DNA of 64,000 bases from positions 1-64,000 of the IMG/VR virus record IMGVR_UViG_3300013005_000033; one strand, 5' to 3'. Below the pieces are notes generated by a model. The model searched no databases, was not told the DNA's origin, and worked only from the letters and a program-made list of their open reading frames with translations. The position numbers were made by a program, and so were the translations under genes. Every line of letters begins with the position of its first letter. Within the stretch, counting starts at the first letter, position 1. The stretch is from a virus. Positions 15,370 to 23,558 of the stretch are shown piece after piece.

Positions 15370-16437
15370 TCATTTATTCCTTATAATTCTGAATACTCTC
15401 TTGGTCTCTTTGTACTCAAAAAGATCCCAAGCCTTTTTTTTGATTTCCTCGTCCTCATCCTCATCTATGGACGCCCCAGCCAAATCATATCGGTACGCCC
15501 CCTTGCCCAACTTTCCGCCTCCCTTGCCAAACTTGCCCGCAAGATCCTGGCAGAGCGCAGGAACCGAAACGGACGAGGCTTTGGTTCGAACGCTTCCCTC
15601 CATCTTATTTCCATCAACAAGAGCAAAAACTACCGCCGTGTTGACATCCTCCCAAGTAACCATCTCATCGGCCATGTCTGCGATCATATCTCTGTGCTTG
15701 GCTGGTATGATGCCCATTCCAACCACACCCACACTGTCTTCCACCGTGGCCTCAGAGCATGCCAAGGCCTTGGATTCTGTCCAGAACTTTGGGCGCTCAA
15801 AATTTATTATCTGCTTGAGGAGCAGAGGATCCCTGTATGGGAACATTTTGCTCCAAGCGTTGAATTCAAATTCGCTACAGTCATCAGACATAAGAAAGTC
15901 AGTGTCCGTTGTGATTCCAACCATCATTCCGGTCGTGACAAGCGAGTCGTTTTCATCAAACTCGAGGCCAAAATACTCAATGATTGAGTAAATCGTCGCA
16001 CAAGCACTCCCGGCTTTAAAGTTCATATAAAGACCGTCAAAATTCCTCGGCATTTCCTTGTGATGGTCTATAACAACATCAAATTTAAAATTCGGATCGG
16101 GAACCCCCGCATTCTCAGGGATGCAATCAACAGTGACCCTCAAGCAATATTGCGAGTCTGAGTAGTCGCCCAAGAGTTTAAGATCGGGCTCCAAAAGGTT
16201 AACCATGGATCTGTTCTGGGGGTGGGATATGGTTCCCGTATAAAATAAATCCGATGATATGCCGAACCTTCCCAGCAGCCACTTTAGACCCATCATGGAG
16301 CCTATCGCATCAGGATCAGGATATGGATGGGTGAATATGGCAACCTTTCCAGAGCAACCACGAATCAATTCCCTGAGCTTATCCATGCTGGCTACATCGG
16401 GCCTTTCGCAAGCCAAATCTACCATTTTTCTTTCCAT
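15370..16437 (-). CDS. DHH-family phosphoesterase (NrnA/RecJ-like)
   Basis: The metal-binding DHH motifs are clear: THPYPDPDAIGSM (DPD at residues 41-43), TVDCIPEN and VIDHHKE. The C-terminal DHHA1-like region has GGGKLGKGAYR where the usual substrate-binding motif is GGGHxxAAG, so the His is replaced. NrnA-type enzymes degrade short oligoribonucleotides or 3',5'-pAp. In a phage this could recycle nucleotides from RNA decay or destroy signalling oligonucleotides. The missing His may change the substrate. Confidence 0.8.
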   Translation of the reverse strand: MERKMVDLACERPDVASMDKLRELIRGCSGKVAIFTHPYPDPDAIGSMMGLKWLLGRFGISSDLFYTGTISHPQNRSMVNLLEPDLKLLGDYSDSQYCLRVTVDCIPENAGVPDPNFKFDVVIDHHKEMPRNFDGLYMNFKAGSACATIYSIIEYFGLEFDENDSLVTTGMMVGITTDTDFLMSDDCSEFEFNAWSKMFPYRDPLLLKQIINFERPKFWTESKALACSEATVEDSVGVVGMGIIPAKHRDMIADMADEMVTWEDVNTAVVFALVDGNKMEGSVRTKASSVSVPALCQDLAGKFGKGGGKLGKGAYRYDLAGASIDEDEDEEIKKKAWDLFEYKETKRVFRIIRNK

Positions 16438-16443
16438 GAAAGG

Positions 16444-16962
16444 CTATTTCTTAATTCGACCCATCTTGTCGCTGAGTTCATCAATCTTGGAAATCAAGGA
16501 CTTGATCTGAGACTGGTAGTCCTTGTCGTCCATGACCGCCACCTTGCACTCCAGATCGTGAAGTTTTTTCTTCATATCTCCCAGATCATCAATGTCCTTC
16601 TCGTCAAAGGTGGATGCAAGGGCACCGGCGTCAAGATTCTGGTCTTTGCCCTCTGTGCCTCGACGTACGGGATTTGGCGGATCTTCGGAAACGGTAGATA
16701 CACTTACGGCCTCGTCAATTCTCTGTACATCCACGCCCCCGTCAGCGACGGCATTTATAGCTCGCCAGTAATCGGAATCGGAGGAATCAATTGAATCAGT
16801 CGGATTAGACTGTTGCAGACCAAAAAAACTATCGCTCGAGGTGTGCTTGCAAGTAGAAGGAGGCTTGGGAGCGTCCTTGAAAATGTCGCTCTGTAAGGCT
16901 TTGTCCCACTTGTCCACCCAATTATCAAAATCTTCCTTGGATGCCTCAAACGCGTCTTTCAT
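16444..16962 (-). CDS. acidic coiled-coil protein, possible virion assembly factor (172 aa)
   Basis: The N-terminus (DNWVDKWDKALQSDIF) is amphipathic, the centre low-complexity, and the last 60 residues are a predicted coiled coil (DMKKKLHDLECKVAVMDDKD and following). There are no enzyme motifs. A late-type TATATAC element lies about 30 bp upstream. A scaffold or other assembly role is a guess based on charge, helix content and promoter. Confidence 0.55.
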   Translation of the reverse strand: MKDAFEASKEDFDNWVDKWDKALQSDIFKDAPKPPSTCKHTSSDSFFGLQQSNPTDSIDSSDSDYWRAINAVADGGVDVQRIDEAVSVSTVSEDPPNPVRRGTEGKDQNLDAGALASTFDEKDIDDLGDMKKKLHDLECKVAVMDDKDYQSQIKSLISKIDELSDKMGRIKK

Positions 16963-16990
16963 TTTGCCTTTTTCCTCAATTAAAGTCCTT

Positions 16991-16998
16991 TGTATATA
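16991..16998 (-). promoter_or_regulatory. candidate late-type promoter (TATATACA)
   Basis: TATATACA reads leftward between the methyltransferase end and the acidic coiled-coil gene, which starts 29 bp on with AAGG as ribosome site. It matches other TATATA elements here. Confidence 0.35.
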
Positions 16999-17003
16999 GA
17001 CCC

Positions 17004-17975
17004 TCAGTTCCCAAAACCGACTATGCCCAAATTTTCCTTTACAGAAGGAATCAAGGACTTGACGACATCCACGACTATGCTGTTACCCAAATAAAATATT
17101 TTTTGCTCATCTCCTATCTCTAAAAAATCAAAATCATTGGGGAAGCCGAACATCTTGAGGCACTCTCCGACATTGAGCCTTCTGATGTTGTTCCCGACCT
17201 TGTAGAGACCAGTCTTTGCCCCAGGACCGCCCGAAGAAGCACAAATTGTCACGCCGCATGATCCAACGTCATAGATCCTCTCGCCTTGCCTTCCGCCCTT
17301 CTTCTTTTCGTTAGAGAATATGTTGAAAAGGATTCTAGGCTTGAACGGACGGGCCTTGGAGTTCTTGGCCACAAGATAGTGCTTGCTTCCGTCCCAACAC
17401 GAATTATCAGATCTGTCCAAGATTGAAGACACGGCACGATGTTTAGATGTCTTGTCCGGGAAGACAAAGTCGCCGGACTTTGTGGCGACCATGAAAATTC
17501 TTTGGCGACATTGGGGCGAGCCGTAATGCGCAGAATCCATCACCTTAGAAAAGAACCCATAACCTCTGTCTTCAAATGACTTCTTAATGGTTGCGTAGGT
17601 TCTTCCGTCGTCATGCGTCTTCAAGTTCTTGACATTCTCAAGAATTGCCATGGCGGGCTTTTTCGCGTCCACAATCCTCAAAATGTCATAGAATAGATTG
17701 CCCCTGTCGTCTCCGAAACCGAGCTTGGATCCAGCAATGCTGAAGGGCTGACAAGGGAAGCCCGCACAAAGAATTTCAAAATCAGGCAAGGATGAGGCAT
17801 CAACGCTTTTGATGTCGCCATGGGGATCAAGGCCGTAGTTGGCCTTGTATATTTGCCTGACCTTGTCGTTTATATCGCAAGCGAAAACGCATTTGAACTC
17901 GGGATGTTCTTTAAAGGCTTGGTGAAACGCACCCAGTCCGCAAAAAAGATCCACATACCTTGTTTGTTCCATCAA
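17004..17975 (-). CDS. DNA (cytosine-5) methyltransferase
   Basis: A complete C5-methyltransferase of 323 residues: motif I YVDLFCGLGAF, motif IV GFPCQPFS with catalytic Cys75, motif VI LENVKNL, motif VIII QCRQRIF and motif X YLGNSIVVDVV. Target specificity cannot be read. No restriction enzyme is adjacent, so it is an orphan phage methylase, likely shielding viral DNA from host restriction. Its start overlaps the end of the preceding gene by 4 bp. Confidence 0.95.
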   Translation of the reverse strand: MMEQTRYVDLFCGLGAFHQAFKEHPEFKCVFACDINDKVRQIYKANYGLDPHGDIKSVDASSLPDFEILCAGFPCQPFSIAGSKLGFGDDRGNLFYDILRIVDAKKPAMAILENVKNLKTHDDGRTYATIKKSFEDRGYGFFSKVMDSAHYGSPQCRQRIFMVATKSGDFVFPDKTSKHRAVSSILDRSDNSCWDGSKHYLVAKNSKARPFKPRILFNIFSNEKKKGGRQGERIYDVGSCGVTICASSGGPGAKTGLYKVGNNIRRLNVGECLKMFGFPNDFDFLEIGDEQKIFYLGNSIVVDVVKSLIPSVKENLGIVGFGN

Positions 17976-18580
17976 GGCCTCACTAAAAGTCTTTCTATCT
18001 GCTGCTGACTAGTCATCTTGGGTTCTTCAGGAGATCCTCCTCCCCATCTAAACTGGTTGTACCAGCCTCGGCGCTTGCCTGTATATCTGGTGTGGCCTTC
18101 CAAAAATCTGCGGACTGCGAATTCGGTGTGCTTGGTATAAAGCACGCTGAAAAGAGCGTCCTCAAAGTCGTCTATTTTAGGATGGTAATTCTGTCCGCAT
18201 CTAAGCAAAATTGTAAAAAGAGACCTCTTCATTGAGGTTGAAGTCCACCATAGCGAAGATCTTATCCAAGATATGTTATTTCTCTGTGTCGGGCCTACAA
18301 CAGACCTCTTGAAAAGGCCAAGTCGCTCCTCAACCTTGTTCATGAAGGCCGCTATGTTTTTAGATTTATTGGGCTTGTGACAAAAAAGAAAACGCCTTAT
18401 GCCTTGGGATTCATCTTGAAAATATTCTCTGCAATACAGCCACTCCATCGCAACAAGTGTACCGTCGGGCCTAATTTTCTCTATCCTAGAGAAAGATCCC
18501 CTATTCAACCTCTGGTACTGGGACGCTTTGGGCATCTCCACCCGACGCATCTTGCCAAGATTCGGAATCAAAACGCTCAC
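17972..18580 (-). CDS. hypothetical basic protein (202 aa)
   Basis: Start set at GTG 18580 because GGGAGG lies six bases before it; a TTG 21 bases upstream has no such site. The protein is rich in Arg, Trp and Tyr (NNISWIRSSLWWTSTSMKRS), with no motif I recognise. It overlaps the gene upstream by 80 bp in another frame and is coupled to the methyltransferase by a 4-bp overlap. Confidence 0.55.
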   Translation of the reverse strand: MSVLIPNLGKMRRVEMPKASQYQRLNRGSFSRIEKIRPDGTLVAMEWLYCREYFQDESQGIRRFLFCHKPNKSKNIAAFMNKVEERLGLFKRSVVGPTQRNNISWIRSSLWWTSTSMKRSLFTILLRCGQNYHPKIDDFEDALFSVLYTKHTEFAVRRFLEGHTRYTGKRRGWYNQFRWGGGSPEEPKMTSQQQIERLLVRP

Positions 18581-19085
18581 GGCTATCCTCCCGGAACTCA
18601 AGATTCAACTTTTCGGATTCCTCCTTTGGAAGAATCCTTGATTCTATCTGTGGTTCGTTTGTTTTATCAAGAAACTCATCAAGATTCAATACCGAAATTG
18701 TGCTCCAATGAGGATCGTTCTTCGGCATGTTCTCTGGCTTTGTGTAGAAAAACATTTCTAGAGTGTACTTGTACGGCTTTTGAGCGACTTCGTCCTCGCT
18801 CATTCCCGAGAGAATGTCCTCGGCCATCATCCTGGGAACCCTGTAGGCGTCCAGCTCGGAAGCGTAAAGAAGCTTCCTCATGACTTGGGCGGTGGCCTCC
18901 ATCTTGTTCTCCGTGGATGTCAAAAGAGATATTATCTGCCTCTTCTCGTTACCCTCCACGAACTCCGCAGTGGCCGAATACTGCGCTATTATCTCGCCCT
19001 TCTCGGGAGAGCTGTTTCTTACATCTCTGAAGTAGGAGGAAAAGTTCTCCTCCGTGATTTCAATATCTTCAACTGCTGATTCCAT
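18501..19085 (-). CDS. hypothetical acidic protein (194 aa)
   Basis: A well-formed soluble protein: helical N-terminal part (GNEKRQIISLLTSTENKMEA, VMRKLLYASELDAYRVPRMM), a beta segment (YKYTLEMFFYTKPE) and an acidic, disordered tail. I do not recognise the family. It lies next to the DNA polymerase half-gene and reads the same way, so a replication link is possible but unproven. Confidence 0.65.
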   Translation of the reverse strand: MESAVEDIEITEENFSSYFRDVRNSSPEKGEIIAQYSATAEFVEGNEKRQIISLLTSTENKMEATAQVMRKLLYASELDAYRVPRMMAEDILSGMSEDEVAQKPYKYTLEMFFYTKPENMPKNDPHWSTISVLNLDEFLDKTNEPQIESRILPKEESEKLNLEFREDSRERFDSESWQDASGGDAQSVPVPEVE

Positions 19086-19112
19086 GATTTAAAATAGTAA
19101 TTTTGCACAAAT

Positions 19113-21683
19113 TCAAATAGGAGACTCCATTATTTGCAACCTGGGGTCGTTTTTCTTGTCGGCAGGCACGACCTTGTATCGTATCGCCTTGGGAGGAGAC
19201 TCAAAAGTATAGGATTTAAATCCTGAGCCGGGGCGCGTCAGCCTCATTCTCATAAAATGGCCACGGTTCTGCTCCTCGTTCCAATACTCTAGCTCTTCCT
19301 TGAATCTCGTGTAGTCCTCAGACCAGAATGTGACAACCTCCACATTCCAATCCTCATCCTCCACAAGTACAAAGTGGTACTTGTTGCCCTTCTTTGAGCT
19401 CTTTTCCTGAGGCCTTTTGACGATCATCACCTCCACGCCGGCATTCACTATGTCGTCGTTCTCCTTGAATATTCCAAAAGAATGGCCGCCTATGTAGTCA
19501 GGGCTCTTCTGTATGGGGTGCTCCCAACTGAACCCGTAGTGGCGCCTTTCCAACTCAAATATATTGGGCCATTTATCTAGGGGGTATCTGTTCTGAGGGT
19601 TCCAGTTCTCCAAAGATATTGAATTTGACTTGCTGAAGTTGGCCTTGTGTTCAAAATCAAGAACGGACTTCGCATACTTCTTAACAATGACAAAAACATC
19701 AGAGGTGTCAAATTCGGGCGATATTGCAGTCTTCATAGGCGACGCGTCGCCGCCCTCAAAGACCCTCATCAGAAAATCATGGTCAAGATAGGAGTCAGAT
19801 CCCTCCCTCAGCATGGATCGTATGGACTGTTTGAGCTCATCACGGCGCTTCATCTGCCTTTTTTCTTTGTCGATGTTGCCCTTGGACCATTTTTTATAAT
19901 CCTCATAAAACTCAAGCAGAACATTGGGAGGCGCGTCTTTGAAAACGCCAAGGCAAATAAGCGGCTCTACTATTCTCTTGTCCGTGCCGAACCTGTCCAA
20001 AAAATCGGGGAAGCCGGAGAAAGGTTGCAACGATACTATCCTCTCAGCGACCTCCCTGCCTACGCCCTTAATGTTAGAGAAGCCGACATAGATCTCGTCG
20101 CCGACAATCTCGTAGTTGACCTTGCTCTTGTTGAGGTCGCATCGGTTAATCTTTATTCCGCTGCGTTCCGCTTCCCTCTTGTACATCTTCACCTTGTCCT
20201 CGTCTCCTTCAAGGCCAAGCGTGGAGCAGAAGAACTCAAGAGGATAGTGAGCCTTTAAATAAAGAAGCCTAGAGGATGTAAATGTATAGGCCACTGAATG
20301 GCTTCGATTAAATCCGTACGAAGCGAAGGATTCTATCAAGTTGAAAAGAAAGTTCATGTTCCTTTCGTCATCGGACTCTATCGGCCAACCAGTCTTCTTG
20401 CTGCCGTTCTCAAGGAACATCTGCTTGTACTTGATGAATTCGGCCGTCTTCTTTTTGCTGATTGCCTTTCTGATTTTCTCACAGTGGATGAGGGGAATGT
20501 CGCCAAGGATGTTCAATATCTTCATGACCTGCTCTTGATAAACAAGAACACCGTAGGTTCTCTCGAGAACATCCCTTATGCAACTTGGAACTTGATCCTC
20601 CCAGTCCTCCTTTCCCCTCTTTCTCTCCACATACCTTTCGTGCATCTTCATGCCAAGCGGGCCGGGTCTAAAAAGAGCAGAATAGGCGACGAGATCCTCA
20701 AATCTCTCAACTCCACCAGCTTTTATAAGCTTTCTCATTCCCTCGCCGTCGAACTGGAATATGCCTCTGGTCTCAGCCCTATTTGCAAGCTCCAAGGATT
20801 TTGGATCATTCAGATACGAAGTATCGCTCCAGTCAGACCCGCCAGGGACAGCAGAAATGCTCGCGATATCGGGATGTCTGGTCTTTACAAGATTGCAGCA
20901 GTGGGCGATTCTTAAAAGATCCTTCACCGCCAACACGTCAAACTTGATGAGTCCGACAGGTTGAAGGTCTTGGTCGTGCAAGCCTTCAGTCCACCCCGAG
21001 ACGGGGTTGCCATCGGTATCAATCATGACCGGCACAAGGTCAGATATGTTTATGTTAGAGACCACAGTGCCGCCGGCGTGCTTGCCGCGACCCCTGTTCC
21101 TGTCTATAAGGCGGCGGGCTGCGTCTGCTATCTCGGGATTGCGCTCACAGTAGGAAGAAAGGTCGGGCGTGGCTTCCAAGGCCTTCTCCCAAGTAAGAGG
21201 GCGACCTTCTTCGTCTTTATCTTGAAGATTTTTGGTTATGGTCTGAATTTCTTGGTAGTCGGCACCGTGAACCCTCGCCATGTCCAAAAGGGCAGACTTG
21301 ATTCCAAAGGTTCCGTAATTACCTATATTAACAACCTTATCCCGGCCAAACCTCCTAGGACACCAGTCCTTTCTCAAGTATTCTTGAACAACCGGGAGGT
21401 AGTCCACGTCTATGTCAGGAAATTCGCCTTGGACATAAGCAGGCTCGGAAGCGATGTCAAATTCATCGGTCAGCCCCAAGAGGTACGGAACAAGCAGATT
21501 ATTCTCATTTTTCTTGAATTTGGCTCGTTTTTCTACAAGTTCCAAAAAATACTCATGTTCCGCTTGATTGTCTATTTCTTTTATTTCAGATTTGAGCCGA
21601 TCCTTGAAATCTTTAGGATCAAGGCCTCTTTTGGAAATGCCGTCTATGCAAAGCTTGAGCAGTTTCTCTCTAGAATCTTCCAT
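19113..21683 (-). CDS. dnaE: DNA polymerase III alpha, C-terminal half (catalytic)
   Basis: This 856-residue protein begins with a linker-like helix (EKLLKLCIDGISKRG) and goes straight into the catalytic palm, FPDIDVDY, carrying two active-site Asp. It continues with NIGNYGTFGIKSALLDMARV, RGKHAGGTVVS, IKFDVLAVKDLLRI, YQEQVMKI, SFASYGFNRSHSVAYT and a C-terminal OB-like domain. It lacks the PHP domain and the GPGRGS motif, both found in the separate gene at 23559-24863. About 80 N-terminal residues parallel the end of that other half, suggesting two complementary relics of a duplicated gene. Confidence 0.92.
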   Translation of the reverse strand: MEDSREKLLKLCIDGISKRGLDPKDFKDRLKSEIKEIDNQAEHEYFLELVEKRAKFKKNENNLLVPYLLGLTDEFDIASEPAYVQGEFPDIDVDYLPVVQEYLRKDWCPRRFGRDKVVNIGNYGTFGIKSALLDMARVHGADYQEIQTITKNLQDKDEEGRPLTWEKALEATPDLSSYCERNPEIADAARRLIDRNRGRGKHAGGTVVSNINISDLVPVMIDTDGNPVSGWTEGLHDQDLQPVGLIKFDVLAVKDLLRIAHCCNLVKTRHPDIASISAVPGGSDWSDTSYLNDPKSLELANRAETRGIFQFDGEGMRKLIKAGGVERFEDLVAYSALFRPGPLGMKMHERYVERKRGKEDWEDQVPSCIRDVLERTYGVLVYQEQVMKILNILGDIPLIHCEKIRKAISKKKTAEFIKYKQMFLENGSKKTGWPIESDDERNMNFLFNLIESFASYGFNRSHSVAYTFTSSRLLYLKAHYPLEFFCSTLGLEGDEDKVKMYKREAERSGIKINRCDLNKSKVNYEIVGDEIYVGFSNIKGVGREVAERIVSLQPFSGFPDFLDRFGTDKRIVEPLICLGVFKDAPPNVLLEFYEDYKKWSKGNIDKEKRQMKRRDELKQSIRSMLREGSDSYLDHDFLMRVFEGGDASPMKTAISPEFDTSDVFVIVKKYAKSVLDFEHKANFSKSNSISLENWNPQNRYPLDKWPNIFELERRHYGFSWEHPIQKSPDYIGGHSFGIFKENDDIVNAGVEVMIVKRPQEKSSKKGNKYHFVLVEDEDWNVEVVTFWSEDYTRFKEELEYWNEEQNRGHFMRMRLTRPGSGFKSYTFESPPKAIRYKVVPADKKNDPRLQIMESPI

Positions 21684-21752
21684 GCCTTGATTCTACACGA
21701 ATGATCTCGCCGGTGCAAGCTCGAAGGCTTTAAAAAAGCTGCGGGGGCTATC

Positions 21753-21760
21753 TATATAAC
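21753..21760 (+). promoter_or_regulatory. candidate late-type promoter (TATATAAC)
   Basis: TATATAAC lies 26 bp before ATG 21786 of the acidic-repeat protein, with GGAG as ribosome site between them. The position fits a -10; no good -35 is seen. Confidence 0.4.
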
Positions 21761-21785
21761 TAGCGATTCAAAAATGGAGCTAAAA

Positions 21786-23195
21786 ATGGCAAAATTACCA
21801 TCTTTCCTAGAGTACTTGAACGACAAGGGCGCCGTGGTGGAGAAACCAGAAACGGAGACTGTGTCGGACTACAACGGTCCGGACGAAAAGAGCCCTCCGA
21901 ACAGCAAGGTTCCGTACAAGACACCGGTGGCGAACAAGGCCGCGGAAAAGGGAGAGAGCGGACTGGCCGAGCTCGGCGACAAGGCTCTGAAGTACGAGCC
22001 GAAAGTAGACGCAAAGACCGAGGTCAAGAAAGAGGTAATGAAGGAATATGTCGACGAAAACGGAAAGGTCGGCAAGCCAAAGGTAGACATAAACGCCAAG
22101 TATACAGGCAAGGTTCCGGAGTGCCCGCCGGGCAAGGGATCAAAGCCGTACATAAGTCCCGCCATCAAAACAGGAAAGTCCGAAAAAGGGTTGGGGGAGC
22201 TTGGACACAAAGAATTTGAATACAATCCGGACACCAAGGCTGCGTCCAAGGTTACAAAAACAGAAAATTTCTTAAACAAAACAAAGGGAATGTCGCTGGC
22301 TGAGTTCACAAAGTACATGATGGACGAGTGCGGCTGCGGACAAGTAGACGACGATACGCTGCCTTTCATAACAGCATACACCACCGGAAAATTTCAACCT
22401 CACCCCCCGGAAGTGATAAGATATGTTTCGGTTCTTGCCGACAAGAATCAAGGCATACTCAACAATCTTGTTTCAACCATGATAAGCATGGGGTATTTAA
22501 ACAAACTTCTAAAAGCCATATTTGAGCACCCAGAGGCCTACGAAGAGTTGACAAATCTGCTCAACGACGATGAAGAGGGGCCGTCCAGGTGCGACTCTCT
22601 CGTTGGATCAATAAATAATGCTTATTCAAAATTCGTCTCGGATCAAGAGGGAATGTATGAGTCCGTGAGTTCTCCGGTAGGATTCGATATGGATGACATG
22701 GACACAGAAGAATCGGACTCCACGGAAGATGAAGAAAGTGAGATTGACGATGAGCAAGAGGATTCCGAGGATTCCGACTTCGAAGACGAGGAAGATTCCG
22801 ACTTCGAAGACGAGGAAGATTCCGACTTCGAAGACGAAGGCGAGGAAGATTCCGACTTCGAAGACGAAGGCGAGGAAGATTCCGACTTCGAAGACGAAGG
22901 CGAGGAAGAAATTGCTCCAAAAAGCGAAAAGAAACTAAAAAAGAAGTTTGCTCACCATCACATCTTGGATGCCATGAGGAAGCATGGACACATGATGAGT
23001 GCGATGCAGTCAGAGTCGGTAGACAGAGAGGCCCAACTCAAGAGAATGCTGAGCCAGGTTAAGCGAGACCCCAAAATGGACAAATTCTTCTACCTGATGC
23101 CAGGGAAGTGCCCTCTGTGCGGGAAAAGAAAGAAGTCGGGAGATCCTTGCAATAATCCAGAATGCAAGGAAAGCTACGACAGAATCGAGAAGTAA
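21786..23195 (+). CDS. acidic-repeat protein with C-terminal zinc finger, possibly capsid-packaged
   Basis: Start chosen at the second ATG (21786) because GGAG lies seven bases upstream. The protein (469 residues) begins MAKLPSFLEYLNDKG, another variant of the targeting-like leader. It then has Lys/Pro-rich repeats (SGLAELGDKA, KGLGELGHKE), a helical domain (LAEFTKYMMDECGCGQVDDD...), a long acidic DSDFEDEE repeat tract, and a zinc finger CPLCGKRK...CNNPEC. It stands alone, rightward, between the two polymerase halves and ends in a strong terminator. A core, scaffold or injected-protein role is inference. Confidence 0.7.
   Translation: MAKLPSFLEYLNDKGAVVEKPETETVSDYNGPDEKSPPNSKVPYKTPVANKAAEKGESGLAELGDKALKYEPKVDAKTEVKKEVMKEYVDENGKVGKPKVDINAKYTGKVPECPPGKGSKPYISPAIKTGKSEKGLGELGHKEFEYNPDTKAASKVTKTENFLNKTKGMSLAEFTKYMMDECGCGQVDDDTLPFITAYTTGKFQPHPPEVIRYVSVLADKNQGILNNLVSTMISMGYLNKLLKAIFEHPEAYEELTNLLNDDEEGPSRCDSLVGSINNAYSKFVSDQEGMYESVSSPVGFDMDDMDTEESDSTEDEESEIDDEQEDSEDSDFEDEEDSDFEDEEDSDFEDEGEEDSDFEDEGEEDSDFEDEGEEEIAPKSEKKLKKKFAHHHILDAMRKHGHMMSAMQSESVDREAQLKRMLSQVKRDPKMDKFFYLMPGKCPLCGKRKKSGDPCNNPECKESYDRIEK
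22770..22907. repeat. in-frame 24-bp and 30-bp acidic repeats
   Basis: Two 24-bp units encoding DSDFEDEE are followed by three 30-bp units encoding DSDFEDEGEE. The copies are identical at DNA level, indicating recent expansion, and all stay in frame. Confidence 0.92.
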
Positions 23196-23231
23196 AACAA
23201 GTGCCCGCAATGACTTGCGGGCACTTGTTTT
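23194..23231. terminator. strong bidirectional rho-independent terminator
   Basis: A perfect 17-bp stem with a TGAC loop, flanked by A4 and T4-5 so that it works both ways. It lies between the rightward acidic-repeat gene and the leftward gene ending at 23235. Confidence 0.95.
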
Positions 23232-23234
23232 TAA

Positions 23235-23516
23235 TCAAGGCGTGAGAAGGCCAGAATTGGGCAAAATGATTGCGCCTATTTGATTCAAATAGGAATTCTT
23301 GATTTCGTCCTCGGGCTCTGCTTCAAAAAGAACATTTTGGGCAGAAATTTCATAATCTTCGCTCTTGGCGAAGGGACAGAGCGGCATAGAGGCCAAGCCT
23401 TCTCTAGAAAAAATAAGCCTGTGGGGCTTCTTGAGAACGACCACCTCTCCTTTTCTCTCTATCTCGCATATCACATCGTCTCCAGTAACCAATCTAATAA
23501 GTTTGATCATGTGCAT
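23235..23516 (-). CDS. conserved small phage protein, Sm-like pattern (93 aa)
   Basis: The opening IKLIRLVTGDDVICEIERKG, then VVVLKKPHRLIF, PLCPFAKSEDYEISAQNVLF and EPEDEIKNSYLNQIG, resembles a small beta-barrel (Sm/Hfq-like) protein often seen in T4-type phages, whose role is unsettled. It sits between the two DNA polymerase halves in the same direction, so it may share their transcript. Fold assignment is by pattern only. Confidence 0.65.
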   Translation of the reverse strand: MHMIKLIRLVTGDDVICEIERKGEVVVLKKPHRLIFSREGLASMPLCPFAKSEDYEISAQNVLFEAEPEDEIKNSYLNQIGAIILPNSGLLTP

Positions 23517-23558
23517 TCATTCTCCTTGATCTAATACAGTTCTTGGGAATCGTTTTCG

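Noticed and set aside
15274-15991. Two long plus-strand ORFs opposite the DHH gene
   Set aside because: They are antisense shadows of the DHH and zinc-ribbon genes. The minus strand has complete DHH motifs and coupling to neighbours.
20500-20560. Cyanobacteria-type split-intein junction in DnaE
   Set aside because: The SFASYGFNRSHS segment where that split occurs is intact, and no intein sequence flanks either half-gene.
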